A stretch of DNA of 7,136 nt from an uncultured Lachnospiraceae bacterium (GTDB lineage Bacteria; Bacillota_A; Clostridia; Lachnospirales; Lachnospiraceae), in NCBI GenBank assembly GCA_910588595.1, contig CAJUQU010000209.1:1-7136 (forward strand), read 5' to 3'. Below are positions 1-7,090 of the stretch, piece by piece. Made by a program: the position numbers and the translations under genes. Within the stretch, counting starts at the first letter, position 1. Every line of letters starts with the position of its first letter. A model generated the notes under the pieces. The model was not told where the DNA came from. It was given only the letters and a program-made list of their open reading frames with translations, and made no database searches.

Positions 1-10
1 CTTCCGATCT
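1..10. other. Residual Illumina adapter (left end)
   Basis: These ten bases match the 3' end of the common Illumina adapter stem that joins the insert. Ten bases alone could be chance, but the long adapter match at the other end of the contig makes contamination the likely reading. The kinase reading frame runs open through it and would add a spurious Phe-Arg-Ser to any predicted protein. Confidence 0.85.
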
Positions 11-832
11 CCTCTGATCCCGGAACTGCAGGGATGCCGTGCGCTCGTCGTGGACGACGACTTTAACACCTGCGACAGTGTATCCTATATGCTGCAGCAG
101 ATCGGGATGCGCGCGGAATGGACCCTGTCAGGAAAAGAAGCCGTACTCCGCACCCACCAGGCAGTCACCCGCAAAGACTTCTACTCCGTCTACATAATCG
201 ACTGGCTGCTTCCCGACATGAACGGCGTCGAGGTCGCACGCCGCGTCCAGAAGGAGACTGGCGGAAATGTGCCGATCATCGTACTGACAGCATACAACTG
301 GGAGGATATCGAGGACGAGGCAAAGGAAGCAGGTGTCACAGCTTTCTGCAGCAAGCCGCTGTTCCTGTCCGAGCTGCGGGAATGCCTGCATTCCATCACC
401 AATGCCGGAGGCGAAACAAAAACGAACAGCCTCATAGAATATGTGCCTTTTCACGCAGAACGGCTTCTGCTCGTAGAGGACAATGAACTAAACCAGGAAA
501 TCGCAGCTGAGATCTTACAGGAAGCAGGATTTTCGGTGGAGATCGCCGGCAATGGACAAGTCGCTGTCGACAAGCTGAACGCTTCCAAGCCAGGATATTA
601 CCAATTGATCCTGATGGATATACAGATGCCGGTCATGAACGGATATGAAGCTACCCGTGCGATCCGCGGACTCGAAGATCCACAGCTCGCATCCATCCCG
701 ATCATTGCGATGACTGCCAACGCATTCGAGGAAGACAAACAGGAGGCTTTGAAGAGCGGTATGAATGGGCACATCGCAAAACCGATCAACATCGATAACC
801 TGATGAATACTTTAAAAGAAATTTTGAAATAA
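11..832 (+). CDS. Hybrid sensor histidine kinase, C-terminal fragment with two receiver domains (5' partial)
   Basis: This is the tail end of a phosphorelay signalling protein; 273 residues are visible, counted from the codon at 11. The frame is open to the contig edge, with a linker (PELQGCRALV) typical of the join between a kinase ATPase domain and a receiver. The GTG at 50 is therefore an internal Val in the first strand of the domain, not a start. Receiver 1 spans about residues 10-130, with acidic pocket D15-D17, phospho-acceptor D64 in IIDWLLPDMNG, T93 and K115. Receiver 2 spans about 150-270, with E156/D157, acceptor D203 in LMDIQMPVMNGYEA, T235 and K257. All catalytic positions are intact in both. 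No DNA-binding or HPt domain follows, and the protein stops right after receiver 2. The kinase core and sensor are missing, so the signal is unknown. A stand-alone double-receiver protein is possible but less likely. The gene ends at the shared terminator, convergent with the surface-protein gene. Confidence 0.88.
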   Translation, partial: PLIPELQGCRALVVDDDFNTCDSVSYMLQQIGMRAEWTLSGKEAVLRTHQAVTRKDFYSVYIIDWLLPDMNGVEVARRVQKETGGNVPIIVLTAYNWEDIEDEAKEAGVTAFCSKPLFLSELRECLHSITNAGGETKTNSLIEYVPFHAERLLLVEDNELNQEIAAEILQEAGFSVEIAGNGQVAVDKLNASKPGYYQLILMDIQMPVMNGYEATRAIRGLEDPQLASIPIIAMTANAFEEDKQEALKSGMNGHIAKPINIDNLMNTLKEILK

Positions 833-856
833 AAAAGACGCTTGCGCGTCTTTTTT
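831..856. terminator. Bidirectional intrinsic terminator between convergent genes
   Basis: A perfect inverted repeat: AAAAAAGACGC (831-841), loop TTGC (842-845), GCGTCTTTTTT (846-856). Read on either strand it gives a GC-containing hairpin followed by six U's, so it can end both the kinase transcript (plus) and the surface-protein transcript (minus). It overlaps both stop codons: TAA at 830-832 on plus, and TAA at 857-855 on minus. No other sequence lies between the genes. Confidence 0.9.
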
Positions 857-3800
857 ATTTCGACTGGCTGTTCTGAGCCTTCCTCCGTTTTCTACGTGCC
901 CTGCCCTTCTTGACCAGAACGGTCATCAATATCAGGACTGCCACAGCTGCAGATGCACAGATGATCAGCACCATTTTATTCGAAGTGTTCTCTACCACAC
1001 AGAAATACTGCTGCATGCCGGTCATATCAACCTGCAGGTACTGACCTCTGCTCTTGCTCTCCAACACTGTCCAGCTGCCATCTTTGTATCCGTAGACCAC
1101 AGCGTCCTCATAGGGATTCAGGATCCGCAATGCGAAGGAGTCCGTCTCCTTGATCCCGCCATTGTGCAAAGTTACCTCATACACCACGCTCCGCTTCTCC
1201 GCAGCTTCCTCCGGCGGCGTCCTGTCACTGATCGCGGCATTCAATATCGTGTCCTCTGTAAAAATATCCTCGACCAGAGCCAGCGGTCTTTGCCATTGGC
1301 TTTCGTTCCCACCGGTCTCGCTCGCACCGCTTTGTACTACAGTCACGTTGTCCTTGTACTCCGCCTCGACAACTACAGTTCCGTTCATCGTCAGATCCGA
1401 CACATCAGGCCATTCCCCATAGAATCCTTCCTTGCCTGGTATCTGCGGAAAATTTAACTTATCAAGCCGCTCTCCATATGCTACTTCCTCAGAGCCAAGG
1501 TAAGTGTCCTCTATCTTATAAATGACCTTGAGATGCCAGAACTGTGCGGGAAGCCCGCCCACTGCCAGCAGATCCTGATAGCTGATCGGTTCTGCCACTC
1601 CAGTGTAGCTGATATTGTCAATGCCATGAACTCCCTCACTCACATAATAGTTATCCGTAACTTTTTGCTCCTGCGTCTCCTGTGTCTCCCCATTCGTATT
1701 GACACCGATCTTATCATACTCGGAAATCTGCCCTGCGATCGCGCCAACCCTGCCGTTTTGTGAATGCACATCTGCCATGGAGTAGCATTCTTTCAAAGTG
1801 TCTGCATAACCTGCTATACCACCTACATTTCTGTTACCCGCAACAGAGCACAATGCGTAACATCTCCTGATGATCGTGAGGGACTCGCCGCAGATACCGC
1901 CCACGTAATCTCCCTCAGTACTCTCCACGCTTCCATAGCTTTCCGAGTCAACAATGATACCGTGGTTCATATATCCGCAGATACCGCCTGCGCCGTTTTT
2001 CTTTGATGTGACATACCCTTCATTGACACTGTCCGTGACCAGACACTTTGTTATGTATCGCCTGCCTATCTCATACTCGATCGCACCTGCTGCACTGTCC
2101 TCAAAATCTTCGTCGTCTATTGACATGGAACCTGCAATGCCCCCGACATTGATATCGCCCTTTATGACCCCTTTGTTGCTGCAGGATTCTGTCCTTCCTG
2201 TGATTATAGAGTCGATATCCTCATCGCCTGCATCCTCATAAATCTCCGAAAGCTCCAGCTTCTGGGCGCCTGTCAGCCTGTCAGCCAGAAGATTGAAGAC
2301 AACATTGACTTGATCGTTCACTGCCTTTAGATCCGCATTCACCACATCAGAATAATCCGAGGCATTGTTGCTCAGGTTCTTTAAACTGTCGCTGATCCCC
2401 TGGAGATGGTTATTGAGATCGATCCTGTTGTAATCATACACTGCACCCAGTTTTGTAAAAGTGATATCGGACTGTTCGTTCATATAGTTTGCGATATCCC
2501 TTGTGCGTCTTGTCGCAGATTTTGTGGAGTCCAGCGCGCTTTTCAAGTGATCTGACGCACTTCCCAGATCGCTGTTGACTGCCCTGAGGGAATCCGCCGC
2601 CTGACCGCCGTAAATATCCGCGAGGATCTGTGTATTTTCCATCACAGTCGTCGTGGCGGACAGCATCTTCTGCAGTTCCTCTGCACTTATGCTGCCGCTG
2701 TTATTGATCTTGTCGTTTATTTTGTTTGCCGCATCCTGCGCCTCCTGGATCGCGTATTCGATCTCTGACTTTGCATTGTCCACCGCACCTGACCTGGTTG
2801 TGATCTTCCTGAACTGGATATAAATATTCTTGTCTCCATCGACTGGGAAGGAATAAGAATTTCCACTGTCAGAAGATATTTTTGAACCGTTTAATTCCAC
2901 ATAGTCGACTGTATAACCTCCTGATGGCTCCACTGTTATCACAGCGCTGTCCTTGTTGTCATTGAGCAGACAGCTTGCATTTCCTGACAGGTTAGAATTG
3001 ATCCTGATCACTGCTGCACTCGCGCTGGGATTGGTTTTCTTGCTTTGATTTACGGTACTGCTGTCAATCTCATCTTTTCTTTCTTCCGCTGCCATGCCAT
3101 CGCCAGGCACCATTGTCTCCGGCTGGTCATCTGACAGCTCCGGTCCATCTGTCTCTTCCACTGGTACGGACTCCGTTTCTTTTTCATCCGTCTCGCCAGG
3201 CTCTGTACTGTCTGATTCTTCCTCATCATCCTCTGTCCCGATTTCCGCCGTGTTACTGCTCTGTGTACCGCCTTCACTGTCCGCTTCCTTTTCAGGTTCA
3301 GACGTTGACGGCTCCTGCTGCTCATCGGCTTTGTCTATTGCCGGCACATCGCTTTGAACCACTATCCCGGCACAGGGTTCAAAGTACGCTTCAACCCGCA
3401 CATTTTCTGCCGGCATAGTAAAGCTGTAGGTATCTGCCGACCGCGAAGCGGCTATTTCCTCTCCCCCCGTAACCTTTACGACCTTGATCGAGGACAACTG
3501 ATACTCATCGTTCGAACCATCCGGCTTTGCAGTGATCTCAACGGTCTCTCCCGCGTTTGGATTATAGGAATTGGAGATCACGTATCCGCCAACGGTATGA
3601 AGCAGTGTGATCCTCCTGTCTTTTGACGCATCGTACTCCCCGTCACCGACATCTGTTATTTTTCCAACATTATTGGAGGCATTTCTCAGAGTATTGACCG
3701 CATTGGTAAAACTATTCTCCGCCGCCTCGAAGTCGTTAAGCACCCCTGGCGTCATTTCCATCACATGATCCAGACGGTCTGTCATCGCCTGTGCCTGGTC

Positions 3801-5006
3801 AAGGTTGTCATCCATAAAATCACCGAGCTGTTCGGCAAGGGCATCGGCAGCGTCCACCGCGCCGTCACTGAATGATGTCAGCACATCAAAATCGCGCTTA
3901 ACACCGTTCTTCGCCGCCTGCATATCATCGATCGTCTTGTCGATCAGGTCATGCAGCTTATCGACGGCATCCCTGAGCGATTCCGCCTCATTGATCTCGA
4001 TAAAGGGTTCCATCTGCCCTACTATACCGCCGATATCCTTGCGTCCATACACCGTGCCGTTATTTGTGCTAAGCGACACAACACCTGACTGCCGCCCGAC
4101 GATGCCGCCGATATTATACCCGGTATGTTCATATCCGACTGTTCCCGAGTTGGTACACCGAACAATCACACCATCCGAAAATCCGGCAATGCCCCCTGTA
4201 TCAACACCGCTGTACAGCTCACTGTCGTCTCCGCCTGTGAGGCTCCCAAGGATCCCCGCCCCTGTTCCCATCTCGTCATCTTCCTCCACCCACTCGCTGT
4301 TGTCGTTGATCCCAGCACGGTTAGAGCAGTAATTTAAGGTTCCATGGTTGATCCCGGCAATTCCGCCCGTCGAGTAATACCCTGTGATCCTTCCTTTTGC
4401 AGCACATCCGGTTATCGTCCCTGTACTGCCATTCATGCCGGCAATCCCGCCGACGGTGTCACGTCCACTCACCGTTCCCTGAAAAGTACAGTTTTTGATC
4501 GTGCCATAATTCACCCCGCAGAGACTCCCGATACATTCTCTCTGGTTTTCAGATTCAATGTTTCCTTTCAGCGTCAGGTTCTGTATCACTCCCTGACTTT
4601 CGACATAGCGGAATAATCCCACCACATATCCATCGCCCATATAGTCAAAGCCTGAAATCGTGTGACCCACACCGTCAAAGATCCCATTGAACACTGGTAC
4701 GACACAGATCTCTATCCCTGAGAGGTCAATGTCTGCTCTGAGACTTACATACTTGTTTTCCGACCATGAGTCGATATAACACTTCGATGCAAAGTCAGCA
4801 AACTGCTCTGCCGTGCTGATATCGATCCGCTCGTATTTGATTTCGTCTGGCGTGTCAGCCGTCTGGGTTTTCTCTGCCTCCTCCGCACAGATCTCCTGCA
4901 CTGGTATCATGCCAAAAAACATCCCTGCAGCCAGTGTTAGGGCAAGTACTTTTTTGCATAAAAACCGCACCTGTGCCCGGTCATGTTTCCTATGTATTTG
5001 ATGCAT
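855..5006 (-). CDS. Large GLUG-repeat surface protein, signal peptide plus C-terminal membrane anchor
   Basis: A secreted, membrane-anchored surface protein of 1383 residues, numbered here from the ATG at 5006. A basic N-terminus and hydrophobic core (about 20-34) form a signal peptide, with likely cleavage after EICA (A41). In order: a beta-rich lead-in (about 90-150, FNGIFDGVGHTISGF, typical of GLUG proteins); GLUG repeats (160-333); helical arm 1 (337-450); an InlB-like beta repeat (457-544); a disordered acidic Ser/Thr/Pro linker (552-662); a second similar beta domain (664-734); helical arm 2 (737-929); a second GLUG block (937-1094); a Flg_new-like repeat (about 1162-1219); an unrecognised domain (1220-1340); a transmembrane helix (1346-1365); and a very basic cytoplasmic tail. 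There is no LPXTG motif, so anchoring is by the helix. A GTG at 5015 gives a 3-residue longer form, but it lies inside the Shine-Dalgarno, so ATG is preferred. It overlaps the upstream transporter gene by 17 bases. Function is unknown; adhesin or transporter partner is inference. Confidence 0.88.
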   Translation of the reverse strand: MHQIHRKHDRAQVRFLCKKVLALTLAAGMFFGMIPVQEICAEEAEKTQTADTPDEIKYERIDISTAEQFADFASKCYIDSWSENKYVSLRADIDLSGIEICVVPVFNGIFDGVGHTISGFDYMGDGYVVGLFRYVESQGVIQNLTLKGNIESENQRECIGSLCGVNYGTIKNCTFQGTVSGRDTVGGIAGMNGSTGTITGCAAKGRITGYYSTGGIAGINHGTLNYCSNRAGINDNSEWVEEDDEMGTGAGILGSLTGGDDSELYSGVDTGGIAGFSDGVIVRCTNSGTVGYEHTGYNIGGIVGRQSGVVSLSTNNGTVYGRKDIGGIVGQMEPFIEINEAESLRDAVDKLHDLIDKTIDDMQAAKNGVKRDFDVLTSFSDGAVDAADALAEQLGDFMDDNLDQAQAMTDRLDHVMEMTPGVLNDFEAAENSFTNAVNTLRNASNNVGKITDVGDGEYDASKDRRITLLHTVGGYVISNSYNPNAGETVEITAKPDGSNDEYQLSSIKVVKVTGGEEIAASRSADTYSFTMPAENVRVEAYFEPCAGIVVQSDVPAIDKADEQQEPSTSEPEKEADSEGGTQSSNTAEIGTEDDEEESDSTEPGETDEKETESVPVEETDGPELSDDQPETMVPGDGMAAEERKDEIDSSTVNQSKKTNPSASAAVIRINSNLSGNASCLLNDNKDSAVITVEPSGGYTVDYVELNGSKISSDSGNSYSFPVDGDKNIYIQFRKITTRSGAVDNAKSEIEYAIQEAQDAANKINDKINNSGSISAEELQKMLSATTTVMENTQILADIYGGQAADSLRAVNSDLGSASDHLKSALDSTKSATRRTRDIANYMNEQSDITFTKLGAVYDYNRIDLNNHLQGISDSLKNLSNNASDYSDVVNADLKAVNDQVNVVFNLLADRLTGAQKLELSEIYEDAGDEDIDSIITGRTESCSNKGVIKGDINVGGIAGSMSIDDEDFEDSAAGAIEYEIGRRYITKCLVTDSVNEGYVTSKKNGAGGICGYMNHGIIVDSESYGSVESTEGDYVGGICGESLTIIRRCYALCSVAGNRNVGGIAGYADTLKECYSMADVHSQNGRVGAIAGQISEYDKIGVNTNGETQETQEQKVTDNYYVSEGVHGIDNISYTGVAEPISYQDLLAVGGLPAQFWHLKVIYKIEDTYLGSEEVAYGERLDKLNFPQIPGKEGFYGEWPDVSDLTMNGTVVVEAEYKDNVTVVQSGASETGGNESQWQRPLALVEDIFTEDTILNAAISDRTPPEEAAEKRSVVYEVTLHNGGIKETDSFALRILNPYEDAVVYGYKDGSWTVLESKSRGQYLQVDMTGMQQYFCVVENTSNKMVLIICASAAVAVLILMTVLVKKGRARRKRRKAQNSQSK
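1725..2198 (-). repeat. GLUG repeat block 2 (protein-level repeat)
   Basis: Residues about 937-1094 of the surface protein contain degenerate repeats of the form VGGIAG-x(n)-I-x-x-C-x(n)-G-x-V. Visible copies begin NVGGIAGSMS, GAGGICGYMNHG, YVGGICGESL, NVGGIAGYAD and RVGAIAGQ. This resembles the GLUG family (PF07581), thought to form a beta-solenoid. Cysteines recur in or near the repeat turns. Copies are too diverged to be a DNA-level tandem repeat. Confidence 0.8.
2220..2798 (-). other. Helical arm 2 of the surface protein
   Basis: Residues about 737-929 are rich in Ala, Asp, Asn, Leu and Ser with few Pro or Gly, and read as long amphipathic helix (for example AIQEAQDAANKINDKI and LKSALDSTKSATRRTRDI). 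This suggests coiled coil. It lies between the second beta domain and GLUG block 2, and mirrors helical arm 1. Confidence 0.65.
2805..3017 (-). other. Second InlB-like beta domain of the surface protein
   Basis: Residues about 664-734 resemble the beta domain at 3375-3638. Both run from an ITAKPDG/ITVEPSG-like strand through a Val-rich strand and a YSF motif to a final strand with aromatic residues (VEAYFEP versus IYIQFRK). The family guess is a divergent InlB B-repeat (PF18998-like), by eye only. Confidence 0.5.
3021..3353 (-). other. Acidic disordered linker of the surface protein
   Basis: Residues about 552-662 are almost free of hydrophobic residues. In the 90 residues from about 558 to 647 I count 35 Asp or Glu, with much of the rest Ser, Thr, Pro, Gly and Gln. 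Such stretches usually act as extended stalks or spacers. It sits at the exact centre of the mirror-like domain order. Confidence 0.75.
3375..3638 (-). other. First InlB-like beta domain of the surface protein
   Basis: Residues about 457-544, with VEITAKPDG, a Val-rich strand, and TYSFTMPAENVRVEAYFEP. The F-T-M-P-A-x-N-V-x-V-x-A-x-F ending is a hallmark of divergent InlB B-repeat domains (PF18998-like) in firmicute surface proteins. The domain is followed directly by the acidic linker. Confidence 0.65.
3657..3998 (-). other. Helical arm 1 of the surface protein
   Basis: Residues about 337-450 are strongly helical in composition, starting AESLRDAVDKLHDLIDKT and ending FTNAVNTLRNASNNVGKI. There are regular hydrophobic positions and many charged residues, so coiled coil is likely. 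It follows immediately after the last GGIVGQ turn of GLUG block 1. Confidence 0.65.
4008..4529 (-). repeat. GLUG repeat block 1 (protein-level repeat)
   Basis: Residues about 160-333 carry at least five GLUG-like copies: IGSLCGVNYGTIKNC, VGGIAGMNGSTGTITGC, TGGIAGINHGTLNYC, TGGIAGFSDGVIVRC and IGGIVGRQSGVVSLS, ending with IGGIVGQ. The consensus is G-G-I-x-G-x-x-x-G-x-[ILV]-x-x-C-x(n)-G-x-V-x-G. An insertion of about 30 residues with an acidic loop (EWVEEDDEMG) separates copies 3 and 4. Confidence 0.85.
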
Positions 5007-7090
5007 TCTTCTCACCTTCCTCTTTCTGCATCAGTTCTTTCAGATCGCTTCCGTCGTCCTGCCGCTGCTCGAGCTTACCCATATTGACAAACAAGCTCGC
5101 ATCGCCGCGTATCAGACCATGTACTTCACCGACGATCGTACCGTTGATCTGTCCCTGTACGATACCATCAACGCGCATCAGTCCGCTGACACGCTCTAAC
5201 TTTAGCGGGATAGACACTGCAAATGAAGTCCTGTCAATGATCTTCTCCCCCAGCAGAAGGATCTGCGGAAGGACGAACATGACTGTGAAGATCGAGAGGA
5301 TCGTGCCCCTTCCCAGGCACTGTCCGATACCGCACACCGCACCGTCCGATGACATCTGTCCGATAAAGATACCTGCCAGCGCAAGCATCGTGCCCGATGT
5401 GACGATCGTCGGGAAAGCAAAGTTCATCGTCTCGATGATCGCATCTTTCTTTGGCATCTTATCCTTGATCTCCAGAAATCTTCCTGAGATCACGATCGCA
5501 TAGTCGATATTTGCACCCATCTGAATGGAGGAAACGATCATGGCGCTCAGGAAAAATACATTTTTCTGCTCCACAGCGGGGAAGGAGAAATTCACCCAGA
5601 TCACGCCCTGGATCACCGCGATCAGCAGCACTGGCATACCTGCCGACATAAATGTGAACAGCAGGACTACCAACACTGCCAGGATGGAAACCACATTTAC
5701 AACTGTGTTATCCCGCTGGAATGTCTTGTACAAGTCATACTGGCTCGTCGATTCGCCCGGCACCAGCACCTTTGACTTATCATAGTATTTTCCCGCGATG
5801 TCATGCATCTCGCCGAGGAATGCAAATGTCTCATCTCCCTCCTCGGGCAGTGTCAGATAGATCAGCATACGGCTGTACTCCTCACCCTGCAGCTGATCGA
5901 GTGCGATCTGCATCTTGGTGTGCGCGTCCTCCAAAGTGTCCATCAGCTCATCATCGAGCGTGACATACCCCTCGTCCACCTCATCGTAGAGAAACATGAA
6001 CATATCGATCAAAGGTACACTGTAGTTCGAAAATCCATTGATGATCTTGGCATAGTTCTCATCATTCACCGCATATGCCGTGTATAAAAGCTCCGCGATC
6101 TCATAGTCAACCTCCAGAAGTTCAGAGAAATCCCTCGCCGTCAGCTTGTCGGTCAACATATAGCCGTCCATCGCCTCCGTGTTGGCAAGTCCCTGTGAAT
6201 GATCGACCTCCGGTCTGGCGTCCAGCTCCTTCAAGAGCCTGCTTTCCTTCTCATAATCGCCTGCCGGGACGACGAGCGCCACAAAGTTCTCTGCCCCGAA
6301 GCTCTCCTCGATCATCTCGTCCACGACCATCGCATCGCTCTGTACCGGAGTTTCCAGCCGCGTGTAACCATATACATAAGGACAGTGGGACTGTATAATA
6401 TACGCGCCGACCAGCACCACGATAAACAGCGGCGGTATGATAAATCTCGTCCTGTAAGCGAATCTTCCGACAAACGGAATGTCCGGGATAAAACTCTTGT
6501 GCTTTGTCTTATCCATCGCCTTGCCAAAGAGCATGATCAGTCCCGGCATCAGCAAAAACACTGCGAGCAGACTCAGCAGGATCGCCCGGATCAGACAAAA
6601 TGCCATGTCACGTCCGATGCCAAACTGCATGAACATCATCGCGATCAGACCGCCTACCGTAGTGAGTGAACTTGAGGAAATCTCAGGGATCGCCTTGCTG
6701 AGTGCTACAATATCAGCCTCCCTGATGCCGAGTGTCTGATGTTCCTCCTTGTACCTGTTGCAGAAAATGACTGCGTAGTCCACAGACAGCGCAAGCTGCA
6801 GCACGATCGTGACGGAGTCTGACACAAAGGAAATCGTGCCCATCAGGAAATTCGTGCCCTTTGTGATCAGCGCTGCCGAACAGAAGGTCAACAGCAGCAC
6901 CGGCACTTCCGCCCATGTCTGCGAGGTGAACAACAGAACAGAAACAACCACGATCGCGACAAGCACGCTGATCACGGACATCTCTTTCGCCAGCTGCTCT
7001 GCCGACGCATCCCCCATGGAGGTGGATACATAGATATCGTATCCATCGAGCAGTGCCCTGACTTGATCGAGAGCCTCCAGCGCCCTGTCA
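4990..7090 (-). CDS. MMPL/RND-family transporter (5' partial)
   Basis: An inner-membrane transporter of the MMPL branch of the RND superfamily. About 699 residues are visible, counted from the codon at 7089. The frame is open to the adapter, and the ATG at 7017 is internal (preceding residues GYDIYVSTS continue the family's first external domain). TM1 and most of the first external domain are missing, roughly 150-200 residues by family comparison. Helices follow at about 37-54, 61-76, 87-112, 139-157, 165-189 and 212-233, then the second external domain (234-459), then helices at about 464-481, 484-502, 509-536, 557-577 and 592-614. TM4 carries SVDYAVIFCNRYKEE (D104) and TM10 carries NIDYAIVISGRFLE (D529), the acidic residues expected to carry protons. 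The substrate is unknown; MMPL relatives export lipids, surface molecules or drugs. The tail after the last helix holds a glycine repeat. First visible gene of the minus-strand unit with the GLUG protein. Confidence 0.88.
5012..5018 (-). promoter_or_regulatory. Shine-Dalgarno of the surface-protein gene, inside the transporter gene
   Basis: The minus strand reads AAGGTGA, five bases before the ATG at 5006, an excellent match to the 16S anti-Shine-Dalgarno. The same bases encode Glu-Gly-Glu near the end of the transporter. The alternative GTG start at 5015 is part of this site, which argues against its use. The overlap of the two genes (4990-5006) suggests translational coupling. Confidence 0.8.
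5098..5172 (-). repeat. Tetrapeptide glycine ladder in transporter tail (protein-level)
   Basis: After the last transmembrane helix, a glycine occurs at every fourth residue six times in a row (residues 642, 646, 650, 654, 658 and 662, counted from the codon at 7089). A Val or Ile sits two residues before each, giving [VI]-x-G-x repeats: VDGI, VQGQ, INGT, IVGE, VHGL, IRGD. The pattern suggests a small beta-helical or bactofilin-like rung structure in the cytoplasm. Confidence 0.75.

Noticed and set aside
50..832. A stand-alone 260-residue response regulator starting at GTG 50
   Set aside because: The frame is open to the contig edge and the preceding residues (RALV) complete the first strand of the receiver, so the start is outside the window.
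855..1000. Sortase (LPXTG) anchoring of the surface protein
   Set aside because: The C-terminus has a membrane helix and a basic tail, but no LPXTG-like motif before the helix.
3021..3353. DNA-level tandem repeat or CRISPR-like array in the repetitive-looking acidic region
   Set aside because: The low complexity comes from Asp/Glu/Ser/Thr codons; there are no regularly spaced identical repeats or spacers.
3805..4332. A 175-residue plus-strand open frame opposite the GLUG gene
   Set aside because: It lies antisense to well-supported GLUG and helical coding sequence, has a low-complexity Ser/Pro-rich translation and no ribosome binding site that I can see; it is a shadow of the real gene.
4934..5503. 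A 189-residue plus-strand open frame crossing the transporter/GLUG junction
   Set aside because: It is antisense to two real genes, and its translation has no recognisable domain.
6199..6669. A 156-residue plus-strand open frame within the transporter
   Set aside because: It is antisense to conserved membrane and external-domain sequence, and its composition, rich in His, Gln, Arg and Asp, is typical of a shadow frame.
4990..7017. A complete transporter starting at ATG 7017
   Set aside because: The frame continues upstream with family-like sequence to the adapter, and TM1 plus the first external domain are missing, so this is an internal Met.
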